Positions 8,257 through 15,869 of a stretch of 28,769 nucleotides of DNA are shown one piece after another. Position numbers and translations under genes: made by a program. How positions within the stretch are numbered: the stretch's first letter is position 1; every line of letters starts with the position of its first letter. Under the pieces are notes generated by a model. That model was not told the DNA's origin, made no database searches, and saw only the letters and a list, made by a program, of their open reading frames with translations. This DNA is from an uncultured Bacilli bacterium (GTDB lineage Bacteria; Bacillota_I; Bacilli_A; RF39; UBA660): positions 1-28,769 of the forward strand of contig CAKPHO010000013.1 in NCBI GenBank assembly GCA_934162195.1. Reading direction: 5' to 3'.

Positions 8257-8280
8257 AAAAAGAGTTCTTAGCCTCTTTTT
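8257..8280 (-). terminator. Terminator/attenuator after gap
   Basis: Stem AAAAAGAG/CTCTTTTT (arms 8273-8280 and 8257-8264, 8-nt loop) starts at the last base of gap. Its T-rich 3' arm serves as the U-tract. It lies 40 nt before the prepilin start. Partial read-through would set the gap-to-pgk ratio. Confidence 0.65.
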
Positions 8281-9284
8281 TATTTTTTCATTAAATATTT
8301 AGCAGTTCTGACCATTTGAGAACTATATCCCATTTCATTATCATACCATGCAACTACTTTAACTAATTGTTTTCCGTCTACTTCTAAAACATTAGTTAAA
8401 AGCCCATCAACAAGTCCTCCTAAATGCGAACCAATAATATCTGTAGAAACAATTGGATCTGTTGTAAATCCCAACGTTTCATTAGTATGACTTTTGATCA
8501 CTTCATTTATTTCTTCTATCGTTGTATTACGCCCTAACTCTAGCGTTAAATCAACAACTGAGCCCGTAGGAGTTGGGACGCGTAATGCACTTCCATCTAA
8601 TTTTCCAGCAAGAGACGGAATAACTAATCCTAAAGCACTAGCAGCTCCTGTAGAAGATGGTACTATATTCATTGCTCCTGCACGTCCACGACGAGCTTTA
8701 ATTCCTTTTTTATGGGCTACATCAAGAATAGTTTGATCATTCGTATAAGCATGAACTGTAGTCATATATCCCTTGACTATTTTAAATTCATCATTAATTA
8801 CTTTAGCAACCGGAGCAAGACAGTTTGTTGTACAACTTGCTGCACTTATAATTTGTTCAGTCCCATCTAAGATATCTTCATTAACATTGTAAACAATTGT
8901 TTTTAAATCTCCTTTAGCAGGCGCGGAAATAATAACTTTTTTAGCACCAGCTGTAATATGAGCCATTGCTGCTTCTTTCTTTGTAAAATGTCCAGTACAT
9001 TCAAATACTTCATCAACGCCTAATTCAGCCCATGGTAAATTAGCAGGATCCATTTCAGCGAATACTTTAATTCTTCTATTTCCTACAATAATTTCATTAC
9101 CTTCAAAACTTATATCATTAACACGATAATTACGATGATTAGTATCGTATTTTAAAAGATATGCAAGTTGTTCAGCGTCTGTTAAATCATTAATTGCAAC
9201 TACTTCAAACTCTGGATCTTCTTCCATAATTCTAAATACTAATCTACCAATTCTTCCAAAACCATTAATTGCTACTTTTATCAT
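8280..9284 (-). CDS. gap: Glyceraldehyde-3-phosphate dehydrogenase, type I
   Basis: Oxidises glyceraldehyde 3-phosphate to 1,3-bisphosphoglycerate with NAD+ and phosphate. 334 residues, standard length. The Rossmann motif INGFGRIGRLV (residues 6-16) and the IND at 31-33, whose Asp favours NAD+, are present. So are the catalytic SCTTNC with C151, H178 in VHAY, the phosphate-site RRGRAGAMNIVPSSTG, and the C-terminal WYDNEMGYS. The start ATG follows AGAGGAA. It is the first gene of the minus-strand glycolytic cluster, with its own sigma-A-type promoter, and is divergent from clpP. NAD preference and context mark it as the glycolytic (GapA-type) enzyme. Confidence 0.98.
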   Translation of the reverse strand: MIKVAINGFGRIGRLVFRIMEEDPEFEVVAINDLTDAEQLAYLLKYDTNHRNYRVNDISFEGNEIIVGNRRIKVFAEMDPANLPWAELGVDEVFECTGHFTKKEAAMAHITAGAKKVIISAPAKGDLKTIVYNVNEDILDGTEQIISAASCTTNCLAPVAKVINDEFKIVKGYMTTVHAYTNDQTILDVAHKKGIKARRGRAGAMNIVPSSTGAASALGLVIPSLAGKLDGSALRVPTPTGSVVDLTLELGRNTTIEEINEVIKSHTNETLGFTTDPIVSTDIIGSHLGGLVDGLLTNVLEVDGKQLVKVVAWYDNEMGYSSQMVRTAKYLMKK

Positions 9285-9314
9285 TATGTTCCTCTTTTCT
9301 ATTTTTACAATTAC

Positions 9315-9343
9315 ATTTTAACAAATTTTAATTATTTTGTCAC
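9315..9343 (-). promoter_or_regulatory. Putative gap promoter
   Basis: Minus-strand GTGACA (9338-9343), a 17-bp spacer, then TAAAAT (9315-9320), about 30 nt before the gap start. It lies in the 117-bp divergent gap/clpP region. No CtsR-type direct repeat was seen for clpP. Confidence 0.5.
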
Positions 9344-9401
9344 TTTTTTTCATGTATAAATTTACTTTATTAACACTATTATAACATTAGGAGATGATAA
9401 A

Positions 9402-9968
9402 ATGATTATACCTACTATTGTGGAAAAAAATAATAATTATGAACGTGCTTATGATATTTATTCAAGACTTTTAAAAGATAGAATTGTAATTCTTAGTGGT
9501 GAAATAACCGATGAGGTTGCTAATGTTGTTGTAGCAGAGCTTTTATACTTAGATTCTATTAATAATAATGACATTAGTTTATATATTAATTCCCCAGGAG
9601 GATCAGTAACTGCTGGTATGGCTATATTAGATACTATGAACTTTATTAAAAGTGATGTATCTACAATCTGTATCGGGATGGCCGCTAGTATGGCTGCATT
9701 TTTATTAAGCTGTGGAAAAAGAGGAAAACGATGTTGTCTAGAAAATAGTGAAGTAATGATTCACCAACCTTTAGGTGGAGCACAAGGTCAAGCTACAGAA
9801 ATAAAAATTGCAGCAGAAAGAATTATCAAACTTAAAAATAAACTTAATAGAATGCTTTCTAAAAATACTGGACAAAAATTAGAAAAGGTTGAACTTGATA
9901 CCGAAAGAGATTATTTCTTAGATGCTCATGAAGCACTAGAATATGGCATTATTGATAAAATACTTTAA
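9402..9968 (+). CDS. clpP: ATP-dependent Clp protease proteolytic subunit
   Basis: Serine protease subunit that forms a barrel with Clp ATPases (ClpC/ClpX) to degrade misfolded and regulatory proteins. 188 residues, slightly short of the usual 195-200. The catalytic triad is readable: S96 in GMAASMAA, H121 in MIHQP and D170 in ERD. The oxyanion NSPGGSVTAG (63-72) and the handle-region GGAQGQATEI (125-134) are present. The start ATG has AGGAGA eight nt upstream. It stands alone on the plus strand, divergent from gap and convergent with the dual-HEPN-motif gene, from which it is separated by a shared terminator. ClpP has roles in competence and sporulation in Bacilli. Confidence 0.97.
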   Translation: MIIPTIVEKNNNYERAYDIYSRLLKDRIVILSGEITDEVANVVVAELLYLDSINNNDISLYINSPGGSVTAGMAILDTMNFIKSDVSTICIGMAASMAAFLLSCGKRGKRCCLENSEVMIHQPLGGAQGQATEIKIAAERIIKLKNKLNRMLSKNTGQKLEKVELDTERDYFLDAHEALEYGIIDKIL

Positions 9969-9974
9969 TATATT

Positions 9975-10009
9975 AAAAAAGTTTATAAAGATTTTTTATA
10001 AACTTTTTT
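9975..10009. terminator. Bidirectional terminator between clpP and the HEPN-motif gene
   Basis: A 15-bp perfect inverted repeat (arms 9975-9989 and 9995-10009, 5-nt loop) with A-runs and T-runs on its two flanks can terminate both convergent genes. The stop codon of the minus-strand gene (9983) lies inside the stem. Confidence 0.88.
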
Positions 10010-11815
10010 TGCATCTATTCTTACATTTAACTTATCACTATAATCAAGTCTTAAATCAGACTTATTTTTTATGTTATATAACATAAAACTTTCCAAAATA
10101 TAAAAATTTTTCATTTTAAATATCTGAACAAAATCTTTCATAGATATTGTTTTTTTATAAACTATATTTCCATCATTACCTATATCAACAAAAGTAATAT
10201 CTTTATCAAGAGCTTCTCTATTATCATAAGCATCTATATAAACACGACCATGTGCAATAGCATTTCTAATATGAGTTATGGTATCAACATTTTTGATAAA
10301 TAAATCTTTATCTAAATTTTCTAAAAAATATTCTGAGCTAACGCTCTGCCTCCAATATCCGTTCAAATGGTTTAATGCCTCTTTTATCATTTCTTCAAAT
10401 TTAGTTATTTTTTCTGGATCCTGCTTTTCCACTGGAACGCTTTCCAAATATTTTTGCTTTATCTCCATTACTTTTCTTGCAGCATCAAAATATTTTCTCT
10501 CATTTGAATCAGAATTATATTTTTCTAAATTAGCTATATATGAATCAAACTTATATTCTATTTTTGAATCATCACAATGCAAATTATCAATTTCTAATTG
10601 TGAAAAATCCAAATAATTACCATTAGCTAATTTAGCTATTGTGTAATCTCCTAATAATCTATAGCCATTTTCTAGTCCATATTGATATAAAGCATTAAAA
10701 CCACCTATATAAGTTGATACTAGCGCATCTTCATAATTGTTTAAAATTAATTTAGAAATCGTATCCACAGCTTCTCTATACCTAGGATCTTGACTTATTA
10801 CTTCTAAATCTTTATAAACACTCATTTTATGAAATGAACGTTTTACTTTAATAAGAATTAAGTTTAAAGCGATTCCTTCCAAGCAATGTGATTTCATTAC
10901 ATCTTTATTTTCATAGCGACTTATCAATTGATGTATTGTTGCATTAATGTACTTCTTTTTACCTTTTTTTAACAATTGGTTGTTACTGCAATAATAATCT
11001 ATCACATTTGAAAAATATTCTTTGTCATTTAATTTTTCAAAGCTTATTTCTAGTTCCATTCCAACAGAATCCAAATCATACTTTGCTTTTACTCTTTTTA
11101 ATACTTCAGCACTTTCCATTTTAGGATAATCTCTCATCAATCTTAATATGCATTTATTTACTTTATCATATAAATCAACATATTTTTGATCCCTTTTCTC
11201 TTTTGGTTTATCTTTTACAGAACACACTGTTATTTTTGATAAATATTTATCAAGGTTTTCATCACTTAATTCCATTTTACGATAAATATCAGTGTCATAT
11301 GTATTAATTATGGTGTGACTATTAACACCATCTAATCTATTTTTCTTATATGACATAGTAAAACTATCGATAAATTCAATCAATTTATTTATACTTATCT
11401 TTGCTTCAATGTTCTTTTCAACAAAACATATATTACCGTCTTTAACAATATAATCACCATGAGCAAGTTTGTTTCTAACTTTATCGATTAAAGCATCCCT
11501 ACTTCCATATGAGAGTCCACCAGGAAGATAATATCTGCCATCTTTCTTTTCTGAAATAATTAAAGCCAACTTTTCAACAAAGTTTGGATTTAATAAAATC
11601 TTTGCGGATTTAATACCATCTTTTTCAGTAATTTCAATATATTCATCTATTACTGTTGTAAAAAATAATCCTATAAATATGGCATATAATTTATCAAAGT
11701 CAACATATTTATAATCCATTCTATCATCATCAATATTTTCTAGAAAATTACCATATTCAAGAAAAGAACACATTGTAATATACATTTCTTTTAATTTAAT
11801 ATCGTTATCCACCAT
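9983..11815 (-). CDS. Large protein with two HEPN-type RNxxAHG motifs, candidate ribonuclease
   Basis: 610 residues from the ATG at 11813-11815, which has AAGGGG eight nt upstream; an upstream in-frame GTG is too close to that site. I do not recognise the full-length family. Two copies of the HEPN active-site pattern R-x4-H occur: RNKLAHGDY with R114/H119 and RNAIAHGRVY with R517/H522. After each, the sequence runs in parallel: about 10 residues on, a short strand pair (ICFVEKN versus ITFVDIGN), then Lys-rich I/M-S residues and a helix (LIEFIDSF versus FVQIFKMK). This points to two duplicated HEPN domains flanking an alpha-helical, Lys/Glu-rich middle of about 380 residues. HEPN domains with this motif are commonly metal-independent RNases in defence, toxin-antitoxin and CRISPR systems (established). 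RNase activity here is inference. The gene is monocistronic between clpP and spore genes. Confidence 0.68.
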   Translation of the reverse strand: MVDNDIKLKEMYITMCSFLEYGNFLENIDDDRMDYKYVDFDKLYAIFIGLFFTTVIDEYIEITEKDGIKSAKILLNPNFVEKLALIISEKKDGRYYLPGGLSYGSRDALIDKVRNKLAHGDYIVKDGNICFVEKNIEAKISINKLIEFIDSFTMSYKKNRLDGVNSHTIINTYDTDIYRKMELSDENLDKYLSKITVCSVKDKPKEKRDQKYVDLYDKVNKCILRLMRDYPKMESAEVLKRVKAKYDLDSVGMELEISFEKLNDKEYFSNVIDYYCSNNQLLKKGKKKYINATIHQLISRYENKDVMKSHCLEGIALNLILIKVKRSFHKMSVYKDLEVISQDPRYREAVDTISKLILNNYEDALVSTYIGGFNALYQYGLENGYRLLGDYTIAKLANGNYLDFSQLEIDNLHCDDSKIEYKFDSYIANLEKYNSDSNERKYFDAARKVMEIKQKYLESVPVEKQDPEKITKFEEMIKEALNHLNGYWRQSVSSEYFLENLDKDLFIKNVDTITHIRNAIAHGRVYIDAYDNREALDKDITFVDIGNDGNIVYKKTISMKDFVQIFKMKNFYILESFMLYNIKNKSDLRLDYSDKLNVRIDAKKVYKKSL

Positions 11816-11884
11816 AATAAACACCCCTTAATTGAGATATATGGTAACACATTTGTAGATTTTTGGCAAATAGAATTAATAAAA

Positions 11885-11908
11885 TAAAAACCGCTCAAAG
11901 GCAGTTTT
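11885..11908 (-). terminator. Terminator downstream of first SASP gene
   Basis: Stem AAAAACTGC/GCGGTTTTT (arms 11900-11908 and 11885-11893, one G-U pair, 6-nt loop), with the T-rich 3' arm followed by further T residues. It lies about 60 nt past the SASP stop. Confidence 0.6.
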
Positions 11909-11967
11909 TATGTTTTAATATATTTTTATAGTAAACAACACCATGTTTAACTATTTTTTTATAATCA

Positions 11968-12159
11968 CTAGCGTGTTTGTTTTCCATAGTATTCTTCACC
12001 TAATTTAACTAAACGACGAGTCATTTCGCCACCTACAGTCCCATTTAAACGTGAAGTTGTATCGGCACCTAAATTAATTCCTAATTCACGAGCTATTTCA
12101 TACTTCATAGCTTCTAATGCTTGTTTAGATCCAGGTACTACTAATTTATTATTATTCAT
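11968..12159 (-). CDS. Alpha/beta-type small acid-soluble spore protein (copy 1)
   Basis: 63 residues starting at the ATG 12157-12159 (AAGGTGGTGA upstream); a longer in-frame start would add an unrelated 23-residue leader. The family core is present: LVVPGSKQALEAMKYEIA, including the YEIA germination-protease (GPR) cleavage region, then GINLGADTTSRLNGTVGG and the terminal amphipathic helix EMTRRLVKLGEE. These proteins coat spore DNA, force it into an A-like form, protect it from UV and heat, and are degraded at germination. A sigma-G-like promoter lies 49 nt upstream. The second copy lies 165 bp further upstream on the same strand but has its own promoter and terminator. Confidence 0.96.
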   Translation of the reverse strand: MNNNKLVVPGSKQALEAMKYEIARELGINLGADTTSRLNGTVGGEMTRRLVKLGEEYYGKQTR

Positions 12160-12207
12160 AATTTCACCACCTTCATTATTATTATTCTCAATAATATCAT
12201 AATTAAA

Positions 12208-12237
12208 TAGACAGTTTTTGGTATTCATAGAAAATAC
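12208..12237 (-). promoter_or_regulatory. Sigma-G/F-like promoter of SASP copy 1
   Basis: Minus-strand GTATT (12233-12237), 18-bp spacer, CTGTCTA (12208-12214). The -10 matches CATWMTA at five of seven positions. The -35 and spacing are identical to those before SASP copy 2. Confidence 0.45.
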
Positions 12238-12286
12238 TTCTAGACATATGATTTATTGAAAAGGAAATAATAATAATGTAAGGTTC

Positions 12287-12310
12287 AAAAAAGACAGTAC
12301 ATTGACTGTC
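12287..12310 (-). terminator. Terminator of SASP copy 2
   Basis: Stem GACAGT/ACTGTC (arms 12305-12310 and 12293-12298, loop of 6) followed on the minus strand by six T (12287-12292). It lies 14 nt after the stop. Confidence 0.85.
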
Positions 12311-12323
12311 CGTTTTTTCTTTA

Positions 12324-12533
12324 TTATTTAGCTTGGTAGTTAACTGAACCACTCATGTGTTGTTGACCCATTTGTACTAATCTTTTAGTGATTTCTCCAC
12401 CTACTGTTCCATTAGCTCTAGAAGTTGCATCTGGTCCTAAATTTACACCAAATTCTGAAGCTATTTCATATTTCATTCTTTCGATAGCTTGTTTTGCTCC
12501 TGGTACTACTAATTTACTAGTATTGTTTTTCAT
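12324..12533 (-). CDS. Alpha/beta-type small acid-soluble spore protein (copy 2)
   Basis: 69 residues from the ATG at 12531-12533, preceded at eight nt by a consensus AGGAGG; an in-frame GTG nine nt upstream is too close to that site. The core LVVPGAKQAIERMKYEIA contains the GPR-cleavage region, followed by GVNLGPDATSRANGTVGG and ITKRLVQMGQQHM. It diverges from copy 1 mainly at both ends. It acts as a DNA-saturating forespore protein. It has a well-formed sigma-G-like promoter and its own terminator, consistent with forespore-only expression. Confidence 0.96.
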   Translation of the reverse strand: MKNNTSKLVVPGAKQAIERMKYEIASEFGVNLGPDATSRANGTVGGEITKRLVQMGQQHMSGSVNYQAK

Positions 12534-12556
12534 TATATTCACCTCCTGTACACTTA

Positions 12557-12586
12557 TAGAATGTGTACAAGTTGGTGTTTTAATAC
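12557..12586 (-). promoter_or_regulatory. Sigma-G/F-like promoter of SASP copy 2
   Basis: Minus-strand GTATT (12582-12586), an 18-bp spacer and CATTCTA (12557-12563). The -10 fully matches the forespore consensus CATWMTA. It lies about 24 nt before the start codon. Confidence 0.62.
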
Positions 12587-12611
12587 AAATTTTTTAGTGG
12601 TAATTTTTGGT

Positions 12612-13790
12612 TTATAATAAATCACTAAAATCATCGTTTTTTAAGTTTTTAATCGTTTCAATATTATCAATACATTTTTCTAATAAAGATTCGTAATCAA
12701 ATAAATTTTCATATTCAATACATTTACTTAATTCTGGATTGATAACCGGGTGTCTTGGAACAAAGATTGTACAACAATCTTCGTATGGTAGAATACTTGT
12801 TTCATAAGTATCTATTTTGTTTGCAATATCAATTATCTCTAGTTTATCTAAACAGGCGACTGGTCTAATAACTGGATAGTTAGTTACATTATTTATAACA
12901 GACATACTTGTAAGTGTTTGGCTTGCAACTTGTCCAATACTTTCTCCATTAATAATTACTTTACAATTTCTTCTTTTTGATACTCTTTCAGCAATACGGT
13001 ACATCATTCTTCGCATTATGGTTATAATATAAGTATCAGGTACATTCTTATATATAGCTTCTTGAAGTTCTGTAAATGGTACTACATGTACTTTTATATT
13101 ACCGGAATATTTATCAATAATAGAAGCAAGTTTAATAACTTTGTTTTTAGCTTCTAAACTTGTATGTGGAGGAGATTCAAAATATAAACACTCTAAATCT
13201 ACTCCTCTTTTCAAAGCAAGATAACCTGCTACTGGAGAATCTATTCCTCCACTAAGCATTAGTAACCCTTTTCCTTGAACACCAACAGGATATCCACCAA
13301 GGCCCAATACTTCTCTTGTGTAGATATATGTTCCCTCACTTCTTATTTCTATATTAAGAATTAAATCAGGATTATGAACATCTACTTTACATTCTTTATT
13401 TTTTAATACAATAGCGCCCATCATACGACTAAATTCAAGTGAAGAAATAGGAAATGATTTATCACTTCTAATTGTTTCCACCTTAAATGTTTTAAAACTT
13501 AAAGTTTGGATAATTTCTTTAATTTTATTTTCTATTTCTTCTTTATTATTATTAACTCTATCACATATTACTATACTTCTAATTCCAAATACTTCTTTTA
13601 ATCTACCTACTACTTCTTCTATATCTTTAGAAGTTGTCTTTATGTACATTCTAGCAGTAGTATAATTTATTTCTACTTCTAATCCTTCTAATTTTCTTTT
13701 AATATTTTTTAAAAGTAGTTTGATAAACATTTTACGGTTATCTTTTTTAGTACTTAATTCACCATATTTAATAAATATCAATTTATCCAT
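12612..13790 (-). CDS. thiI: tRNA 4-thiouridine synthase / tRNA sulfurtransferase
   Basis: 392 residues, the short Gram-positive form without the C-terminal rhodanese domain. The N-terminal ferredoxin-like region and THUMP domain span about 1-165, including RSDKSFPISSLEFSRMMGA and DLILNIEIR. The PP-loop adenylating domain follows, with LMLSGGIDSPVAGY (177-190) and INGESIGQVASQTL. A YEDCCTIFVPRHPV block sits near the end. The enzyme adenylates U8 of tRNA and transfers sulfur from a cysteine desulfurase to make s4U. That desulfurase, often next door in Bacilli, is not in the window. The start ATG follows AGAAGTGA. It is on the same strand as ezrA but separated by a terminator. Confidence 0.95.
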   Translation of the reverse strand: MDKLIFIKYGELSTKKDNRKMFIKLLLKNIKRKLEGLEVEINYTTARMYIKTTSKDIEEVVGRLKEVFGIRSIVICDRVNNNKEEIENKIKEIIQTLSFKTFKVETIRSDKSFPISSLEFSRMMGAIVLKNKECKVDVHNPDLILNIEIRSEGTYIYTREVLGLGGYPVGVQGKGLLMLSGGIDSPVAGYLALKRGVDLECLYFESPPHTSLEAKNKVIKLASIIDKYSGNIKVHVVPFTELQEAIYKNVPDTYIITIMRRMMYRIAERVSKRRNCKVIINGESIGQVASQTLTSMSVINNVTNYPVIRPVACLDKLEIIDIANKIDTYETSILPYEDCCTIFVPRHPVINPELSKCIEYENLFDYESLLEKCIDNIETIKNLKNDDFSDLL

Positions 13791-13832
13791 CGAATCACTT
13801 CTTTCGTGTTTAATTATATATTTTTATAAGAA

Positions 13833-13859
13833 AAAAAGCAATAACTAAGTTATTACTTT
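13833..13859 (-). terminator. ezrA terminator
   Basis: Stem AGTAATAAC/GTTATTGCT (arms 13851-13859 and 13839-13847, one G-U pair, 3-nt loop) overlaps the ezrA stop. It is followed on the minus strand by seven T. Confidence 0.8.
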
Positions 13860-15577
13860 CCGTCTCCATATAACTTTAAAAGTTTATTATATATACTTGG
13901 TTCAACACTGTTTAATGTGTTTATTGTAAGTTCTAAAGATTTTTTGTATTCGCCACGATAAAACAATATTTCTGAATGAGTTAGATTTTTATCTAAATCC
14001 TCTTCTTTACTACGATATCTATTACCATATACAATAGCCATTTCTGCAAACATAGCTGTTTTCATCATTTCTCTTGTTTTTGTATAAAGTTTTAAAACTA
14101 AATCTCTAGCTGTGTCTACACGAGTATTTAAAGTGGATATTGTAATTGGTTTTTTATCAAGTTCCCTTACAATCTCTTTGATTGCAGCTTGTGCTTCTTT
14201 TAACTCAACAAAATATGATTGTGGTATTACAGGTAGATTGTACTCTCTAATTTGATATTTAGAATCTTTTAAAATTGCTTTTACTTCTTCTAATTGTTGA
14301 CGAGCACGAAGTTCATCATCGCGCATACTTCCAATAGCATCTAAAGAATTATCTAAAGTATCTTCAATTTGAACAAGTCTTAAAAATAATCCTTCATTTT
14401 CTTTAGTAAGTTTAGAATAAGCAAATGATTTATTTCCAGTATGATCAACTAAAACTTTATAGTCATTATTTAAATCTCTTAAATCATCACGAATAGAATT
14501 AAGTAAATCTATATCATTTTTAGATAAATTATATAATTTCTTTAAATCCCCAATTTGATCAAATATATCTCTAACTAAACCATTAATTTTATCTAATTTT
14601 AATCTAAATTTAGCATCATTGTCTTCGTAATTTTGTCTTTCGATTTTTTCTTTTTCAAAATCGGCAAATAACGAATCAAAGTAATCAAGTAAAACTTTTA
14701 ATTCAAACAAACTATCTTCAAAATTTAAGACATTAGCACGATCCATAATTTCATTAATTTTTTTGTTTGCTTCTTCAATATTATATTCAACATTAAGGTA
14801 ATCAAGTGGATATCCAGCTCTTATCATTGAATTATAATTTACTTCTATTTCTTTGATTCTTTTTGGTAAAATATTAGTTGCCATCATAACAATTGGAGGT
14901 ACTTCATCAATGGTTACCTTCATATGTTCAAGCATTTCATCAATAGCTTTAATAATTTGTGTAACTTCTGTATACTCATTGTTTTCCATAACCGCTTCAA
15001 AATCTTCAAAGCGTTTACTAATATTTTCAAATTGTAATGCAACAGGTTTTGCTATTTCACCATAATCAGATTGATTAGTAGTAAATTTTTGATATAAATC
15101 GCGGTATTCCGCTTTTAATTTTGTAATAATTGCTCTATTTCTTTCTTCGCTAGAAGTAACATCTTTTATTTCACTAAGTAAAAAATCAGAATTAGTACGA
15201 ACTTTATATAGTTCCATTTCTAGCTTTGCAATCTTATACATGGCACTTCTATAATCAGTTTTGGAAAGTGAATAATCAGCCTCTATTAACATATCAGTTA
15301 ATTTAGGAATTTGTTTGTTTTTTATATCATCTAAACGTTCTTTCCAATCATTATACATTTCTCCTAATTTATCATTTTTCAAAAATGTTTCTACTTTTGA
15401 TAATTCAGGTGCGATTGGTGTACTATTGATTTTATTTTTTTCAACTTCCAAATTATCAATAATTTCTTTGATTTGATGATCTTTTTTTCTTTGAATTAAG
15501 TTTAAGGTGACTACAACGCATAGTATAGATATAAAAAATGTTGAAATCATAATTAATAATATCGTATTACTTCCCAT
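13853..15577 (-). CDS. ezrA: Septation ring formation regulator EzrA
   Basis: 574 residues. A single N-terminal membrane helix (about 6-28) is followed by a basic stop-transfer QRKK, and the rest is charged alpha-helical and coiled-coil sequence, matching the spectrin-like repeats of EzrA. Recognisable family stretches are LGEMYNDWKERLDDI (about 72-86), the IEADYSLSKTDYRSA region and RYRSKEEDL near the C-terminus. EzrA is a membrane-anchored negative regulator of FtsZ ring assembly and also coordinates cell-wall enzymes at the septum. It is essentially restricted to Bacilli, so it is a useful taxonomic marker. The start ATG follows GAGGTGA. It is divergent from rpsD, as in B. subtilis, where ezrA and rpsD are near one another. 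Confidence 0.93.
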   Translation of the reverse strand: MGSNTILLIMISTFFISILCVVVTLNLIQRKKDHQIKEIIDNLEVEKNKINSTPIAPELSKVETFLKNDKLGEMYNDWKERLDDIKNKQIPKLTDMLIEADYSLSKTDYRSAMYKIAKLEMELYKVRTNSDFLLSEIKDVTSSEERNRAIITKLKAEYRDLYQKFTTNQSDYGEIAKPVALQFENISKRFEDFEAVMENNEYTEVTQIIKAIDEMLEHMKVTIDEVPPIVMMATNILPKRIKEIEVNYNSMIRAGYPLDYLNVEYNIEEANKKINEIMDRANVLNFEDSLFELKVLLDYFDSLFADFEKEKIERQNYEDNDAKFRLKLDKINGLVRDIFDQIGDLKKLYNLSKNDIDLLNSIRDDLRDLNNDYKVLVDHTGNKSFAYSKLTKENEGLFLRLVQIEDTLDNSLDAIGSMRDDELRARQQLEEVKAILKDSKYQIREYNLPVIPQSYFVELKEAQAAIKEIVRELDKKPITISTLNTRVDTARDLVLKLYTKTREMMKTAMFAEMAIVYGNRYRSKEEDLDKNLTHSEILFYRGEYKKSLELTINTLNSVEPSIYNKLLKLYGDGK

Positions 15578-15676
15578 ATATTCACCTCGCTATTATAATG
15601 ATACCACAAAATTCGACTTTTTAGTATTATTTTTTACATATTCATGAAATTTATATCTTTAATCGCCAATTTGGTA

Positions 15677-15705
15677 TTGACTATCAAGGGAAAACATAAT
15701 ATAAT
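15677..15705 (+). promoter_or_regulatory. Strong sigma-A promoter of rpsD
   Basis: TTGACT (15677-15682), a 17-bp spacer and TATAAT (15700-15705). This is the best promoter match in the window. The predicted start near 15712 leaves a leader of about 158 nt. Confidence 0.85.
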
Positions 15706-15711
15706 GTTAAG

Positions 15712-15869
15712 TGCAAATGCGTTGCAGCACTAATTTAAATATATAATGTGTTTATTACCTATAGGGGTTTAAGTAACTTAAGCTGTATAGTGAAAACATT
15801 AAAATAAAACACCCTATATATTTGAAATTGGCTTTGATGCTTTATGCAGAAAAGAAAGGAGACGTTACA
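15712..15869 (+). ncRNA. Candidate ribosomal protein S4 autoregulatory leader
   Basis: The long rpsD leader has an early hairpin (GTGCAA with TTGC..CAC, about 15710-15733) and a long-range pairing between TATAGGG (about 15760-15766) and CCCTATA downstream (about 15813-15819). Firmicute rpsD leaders bind S4 and repress translation through a pseudoknot (established). Assignment to that RNA class is inferred from position and pairing, not from a consensus match. Confidence 0.5.

Noticed and set aside
9285..9401. CtsR or HrcA operator before clpP.
   Set aside because: No heptad direct repeat of the GGTCAAA type and no CIRCE inverted repeat could be found in the 117-bp divergent region.
9983..11815. 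Calling the dual-HEPN-motif protein a compact Cas13.
   Set aside because: Two R-x4-H motifs alone are not enough. There is no CRISPR array, no cas1/cas2 and no direct-repeat cluster in the window, and the protein is shorter than known Cas13 effectors.
11927..11960. Hairpin followed by seven T on the plus strand, downstream of SASP copy 1.
   Set aside because: No plus-strand gene precedes it, and its T-run is on the wrong side for the minus-strand SASP. It may be part of a bidirectional end, but I cannot assign a role.
15822..15869. Longer rpsD start giving 16 extra residues.
   Set aside because: The upstream ATG is inside the structured leader, has no ribosome site, and S4 proteins begin with the MSRY-type sequence encoded at 15870.
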